From NCBI GenBank assembly GCA_032622095.1, contig CP136064.1, forward strand, positions 49,050,073 to 49,114,072: a DNA stretch of 64,000 nucleotides, written 5' to 3'. A model generated the notes under the pieces. That model was not told the DNA's origin, did not search any database, and saw only the letters and a list, made by a program, of their open reading frames with translations. The stretch comes from Siphonodentalium dalli. Its lineage: Eukaryota > Mollusca > Scaphopoda > Gadilida > Siphonodentaliidae. Both the position numbers and the translations under genes were made by a program. Below, one piece after another: positions 51,301-57,300 of this stretch (its first letter is position 1; each line of letters begins with the position of its first letter).

Positions 51301-54300
51301 TGAGCCGGTTCCGTGATACATGACTGTATTATCCGGGAGAACATTTATTATTGCAACAGAGGCAAAGCGAAATCTACTCACAAAAATCGTCTAAATCGGC
51401 ATTATCAACCTTGTTCCTTCACTCTACTATGAAATACATCATTAAGTAACATTAATTCAGAAATATATTACATGCATTTTTTTTTTCAATGTTATAAAGT
51501 TCTCCGTCAGAAAACTTCAAAAATTTCCCAGGTTTTGAACTGGTTGAATATTATCTCTACCGGCGTAGCCAGAGTGGAGATTCATGACATGATCCAATTA
51601 CGCATATAAAGGATCCAATGTTAGTTCAACGCATGCATGTATATTTATATACTAAGTGTTGTCATCACTAAATCCAGCATTCTGATTGGTCGGCGCCCAC
51701 GTGGCTAGTTGCAGTTATTTCTCGGTGAATGCGCAACGGCTCATAACACCAAGCTCATAACACCATCGATACGTCATTGGGTTTGGAAAGACGAACGCGT
51801 AATGTTTTGGACGCATTTGGACTCGCGCAGGATTGACTTAATACATCATCGGGTTTCGATATGAAGAGAAATTGCTCCTATTAACTTTTGCCAAGGGTGC
51901 TATTGGGTATTTTGGGCTGTTTTTGTCACGATACACTTTTCGATTTAAATACATTTACAAAAGTGGCTTTTTCGCTAAATGTATATAAATATAAGGATTA
52001 ACTGTCATGTGGACTATTTTTATGGAGATGTAACCGCGAGGTAAGTGGTCATAACTTGTATGTAAAACCCTTCGGTTTTTACACAAGTTATGTCCAATTA
52101 CCTCACGGTTACATCTCCATAAAAACAGTCCACATCACAGTTAATCCTTATTTAATTCTTACATATCCATGTAACACATCGGGAATTTGTCTCATATATG
52201 CTAACCTCAATTTGTAGGACCGACATGCAATTATCAACCAGACAATGATCCTCGTTATTTCCTGCAATATGACCCAGCTATCGAGGCACCATACCGTGTC
52301 AAATGTGGAAAAGGAACGATATTCAGTTACGAGAAGTGTACATGTGTTCTGGACACCGAAGGGATCGCCACATTTGGAGGTATGTGGGAGTTTGTCAATC
52401 TCAATTAACCCTTTCGCTCATATATGCAAGAGAGTCTCCCATATGGAGCCTCGCATATATAAGAGAATGCACTGGCTTACACTGTCAATGTAAATATTGT
52501 AAGGCCAATGTATTCTCTTAGATATGCGAGACTCGCATATATAAGAGAAACCATGGAAACAGGGTTCTCGCTCCAGTTTTGAAAGGGTTAATCGTTTGTG
52601 ATGGTGTCACCACTCTTTCTGGTATACGCGGGATTTGATGAAGTTTTGGTAAGCAGGAGACATACCCCCTGTTAATTGGTACTCGGTGTGCAAATGCCCA
52701 ATTTAATCAGTATCAGATATTCAACTGAACACCAAATTATTCAAAATTTAGTTATCTCATAGTCCAATGACAACCGTTTATGAATTTCAGCTCCATTCCT
52801 CTAGATGTTTTGAAGCTATGGACAGTAGTTCAAATTTGTATTATTCTTAGCCAATGAAAAATGTTTATTGGGGGGGGGGGGGGCTCAAAAAATTACAATT
52901 AACAGAACACAGGTTGGCCCAACTCTAAAACATGCAGTGAAAACATTGTAGGCGGCAAATATAACGAAAAAAACAAGATGTTGACCTTGAAAACGAGACT
53001 GCAAAAGTTCTTGTTTCTTTATTCACTGTAAACATGAGCTCGGACTAAAATAACTAAATCTTCAAATAAAATATTATTACTCATTCAACAAATAAGAGAA
53101 CTGTTGTGATATGGTAAGTGAATCCAAACAAATATTTATGTTTCTAAAACATATGTTGCAGCAAATAATTTCAAGTTGGCCATTCTCATGCATTGTAGGC
53201 ATGTGATTCTGGTCTGGTCAAGTGAGATCCCCTGATCATTAAATTTAGTTTGATACCTCTTGAAGTTGATAATACGTGTGAAAATAGCATAAGTGTGGAA
53301 CATATACCGGTAAGAACCTGTGCTGTGTATATTGTTGATAATATATGCATGTAAATTTTTCGTATAGCTTGCGAACCTGAAACTGATGTGGACTTCAACA
53401 CGCTCACCGACAGAACAGGTATCACGAAAATAGGAAATGAAAATGTACAACTCGGAGGTAACTTCAATCAGGGAAGTCGACTCATTCTTTACAAATACGC
53501 ACATAACAACTTTGGTAACGTAGTCATCATAAGGATCCGATTCACGGTCGGTGGACAGGGAGGGCAGATGGCTGTGTTGACGAACGGAGACTGTGGTGAG
53601 ACGGCATCCGTCGCCATTCTGGCCGGATCTGGGTCCGTTGTACTCTACATCGACACCGAGGGATCTGATCCGATAAGTCTACAATTTAGCGCCGTAAGTA
53701 TATATCTTATACCATACTTATATAATCATTACTTCATACTGAAACAGCCTGTTCTCACGAATCTTACGCTCAATATAAGCACATTTAGAGGTCCAAATAT
53801 AGGTTCGATGTGAACGTATTTCAAAACGAAATAAGTCCAATGTGGCACTCTATTTGAGGAATAGGTTCGATACAAGCCTATATATATACCGTGGTAATGT
53901 GTTTTCGCTGTGGTCCGCCCCATTCAACGGAATAACAAGTATATGTTCACTATATATGGGCTTATTTCACAATCAAATAAGTCCAATATGAACCTTAAAG
54001 GTACTCAATCCATAAAGAGGGTCCCCATCTCAACAGATTCCAACAACAACAATCCGATCAGAGGGTCCTATATTACTATTTATTTGGCTTTGGAGGTAAA
54101 AAATATTTGATTCGAGTCGAGGAACCCATCAAACAAAGCTCAGAGTTATTAGATATTGATTTTTTAAATTTGTTAATTGCTCGAGATGAGTACTAATAAC
54201 TGCCGTCAATTTGGTAACCTGCTCGAGATTTTACGCCAAAACTCTATTCAAACAGACAAGGATGGATAACTCTATAATCAAGTGGTAATAATAACGAAAT

Positions 54301-57300
54301 TTTGACTGTCTTCTGGGCCAGAAAGAATTCCCGATAATGAAAAATAATAGATTTCTAAAATCGATATCTAACGAATCTGAGCTTTGATGGGTGACTTCCT
54401 CGACTCGAATCAAATATTTTTGACCCCCGAAGCCATTGAAATAGTAATTGAGCGGAGTTTTATCGGATTGAGTACCTTTAACCTATATGATTATATAGGT
54501 TCAATATGAACCTATTTGCAAAAATCAGAGTATCCAACCATATGCTGACACTATAACTGATACTAGCAAAAAGAGAGAAAAACATACCGCTAAATTGACA
54601 GACGATCTTAATGGTGTTCTATGCGAAACATGACCTCCGATGAACAGAATTTTCTGACTACATATATATATATACCTCTATTTCAAATAGTTATGCGGGG
54701 ACCTCAGTGTCTCAGTCGGTAAGGGGCTCTGTCCCATACCGTTTCGCTCTCCGTCGCTGGCGATATGGGTTCAATTCTCGATTACTTTGTATCCATATCG
54801 CTATTTGGGGGGGGGGGCCTTGCCAGTTACTAGCTCGCCGATGGTCGGTGGTTTCGCCGAGCACACTGGGTTATTCTTCCAGCCAATGAAATCACTTCTA
54901 GATTGACCTTAGTGGATGGACTTCACACAGAAGACGACAGCACAGAACAAACACAAACTGAACAAATAAATTTGGAGACAACATTTCATCCGTGTTATAC
55001 ACTGGCGACTGCAAATGACATACTACTAATATTCTACTTATCCATCAGATTTGAAATGAACCCGTTGTAGTCATAAATGTAGTATACACTATCGAATCCC
55101 TATGTAGTATTGACGTATGGCTGTACTATCTTGATCTCTAAATGGTCTTAAGAACTTTGACAGCCCATTAAATTTCCCCAAACGAATCCAGGATTGCAAT
55201 ATCACAATTCAGAATCTCACATACACATGTTTTATGACCATTTATGTGTGTCCTGTGACTTACTTATTTCGTATAACATGACGTGTACCAGAACCCACAA
55301 TTTGACAATTTGAGAAAAATAGCAGTCCTTGTGCTGAAGTGGTCATTGTCGCACAATTTCGTGTACAATTAAAGCTACCCATGATATCACAAACGTGCAA
55401 TAAGCCACCCAGGATCCTACAAATGTGCAAAAAGTCATGATATTGACTGCCGCAGTCAAAATCAAAGCGGACAGAATGCCCCATTCCTATCAAATTCCGT
55501 TGAACTTTTACTCGAAAATCACAAACAAATACTTATTGTGATAAGTAACAGACGACTAATTTAAAATCCCGTTTTTTTCTTTTTTCTTTTAGATTTTGAG
55601 ATTCTGGGTTACTGTTTGCACATTTTGGGAGATCCTGTGGCTTTTTTGTGCGTTTTGGGAGATCCTGTGTAGCTATTTGCTAGAAACCATGCAACATTAA
55701 CCAATTCACCAGTACTTTATGCATTGCTAAATAAGCTGGTGCTACTAACTTTATACCGATCCAGTTATGACCAGAGTTGGATAATATTCGGAGTACTCTA
55801 CATTGTTTTCGGAACATTTAAGAATAATGATGTTTTTTATAAGTCACTAAATGCTGCAGGTGTCGTCCCTTTATTCCGAAAGTCCGATACTCCGAAAGTT
55901 CTATATTATGAAGATCCAATTCTCCGAAGATCCTATATTCCGACGGCCCAATACTACGAAGGCTCGATACTCCAAAGGTCAAATTTGATATATTGTGCTA
56001 CACATAATAGCTTGTTATTCCGTACCAGATCGAATGATACCAGTTTGTTATTTCCCGAAAAAAATGGACTTCGAACATGATAGCACTCAGTCGACAATAT
56101 AGCTGTTGATTCTTGAAAACATAATTTATTTATATTGACAGTCTGGAAACGTTGATGCAGAGTTAAGATACATCGTTAAACAGGACAAAGGAACTTTGTA
56201 TGGAACAGTCAATGGACAAACGCAAACAGCTGAAGCATACGGTACGTGCCCACACTCTATATTTATATGTCCAAATGTTCAAGTTTAAAAACGTCAATGG
56301 CACTTCAATTTTCTTCCTCATTTGATAAGACTGAAACATTGAGACCTTTTATTTGGCATTAAGCGCGAACCCAAAACGTAGACAAAACAAATTGCCTATG
56401 GTAGTTGTGTGAAGTTAGATGGACGTTGGGGACGTTGGATATTCAACGCATATTCGCGTGAAGTTAGTTGGACGTTGGATATTAAAAAAACAAAATTCGT
56501 TTTATGCATTAGGGGTGCGCCATAAGTCTAATTCGTATTTGCCACAATTTACCGTGCATTGCGCTAGTAAATGTTCAAAATACCTGTCCTACATGTTATT
56601 CCTGTTATACGTGTGAATACCAAGGTATGTGTATTCAGTCCTAGATATAACGGAGATTACCACAGTGTAACCCGAGGTCATCGGTATATATATGATCACG
56701 GTAACACTGAGCTGTCACATATAGGTTATAAAGGGATATTTTACAGAGATATTTTTGTTTTAAGTGGCTCTCCTTGTATATTTTGCTGCATTCTGAAAAT
56801 TAACCCATTATATACTAAATACTCATTAATGAGTAGTTCCCTTAGGAAATGTTAAGAAAATAACCAACAAATAACCATTTTATTGAACTTATTATCTGAA
56901 CATTTCCCTCAATAAATAATGCTCCTTATACGCTTTTGTTTATCTGTCGTCTGCTTTTATCACATTAACATCCCTCCGAATGAACAATAGACCATTCCAA
57001 TGTACACTTTATAACTGACTGGGATAATCAATTGTGTGTGGAAAGGGTTAACCAGAGTGCCCTGTCTCCCATACAAACTGTCTTTGACATTCTTCTGCTT
57101 ATTTTCACTTGTATAGGTCTGATTGAGGCTAGAGAATGTGCTCTACAAGTGGGACGCGGAACTGGATACTCTGATTTTGTTGGAACAGTTTCTGCGGTAT
57201 GTATATCGAGACAGAGCTTTCACGGTCAGTACTATAAAACTTCTATACATGTAAATTACAAGACGGTAAAATCTCAAGTAAATGGTTTAAAGCCATATAT

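Noticed and set aside
50793-52070. LTR retrotransposon (direct ~425-bp repeats)
   Set aside because: Only ~430 bp lies between the repeats, occupied by a truncated TIR element. No primer-binding site, polypurine tract or coding sequence.
54694-54780. Possible functional tRNA gene
   Set aside because: A and B boxes are present, but there is no clean acceptor-stem pairing and SINE body sequence follows. A tRNA-derived SINE head.
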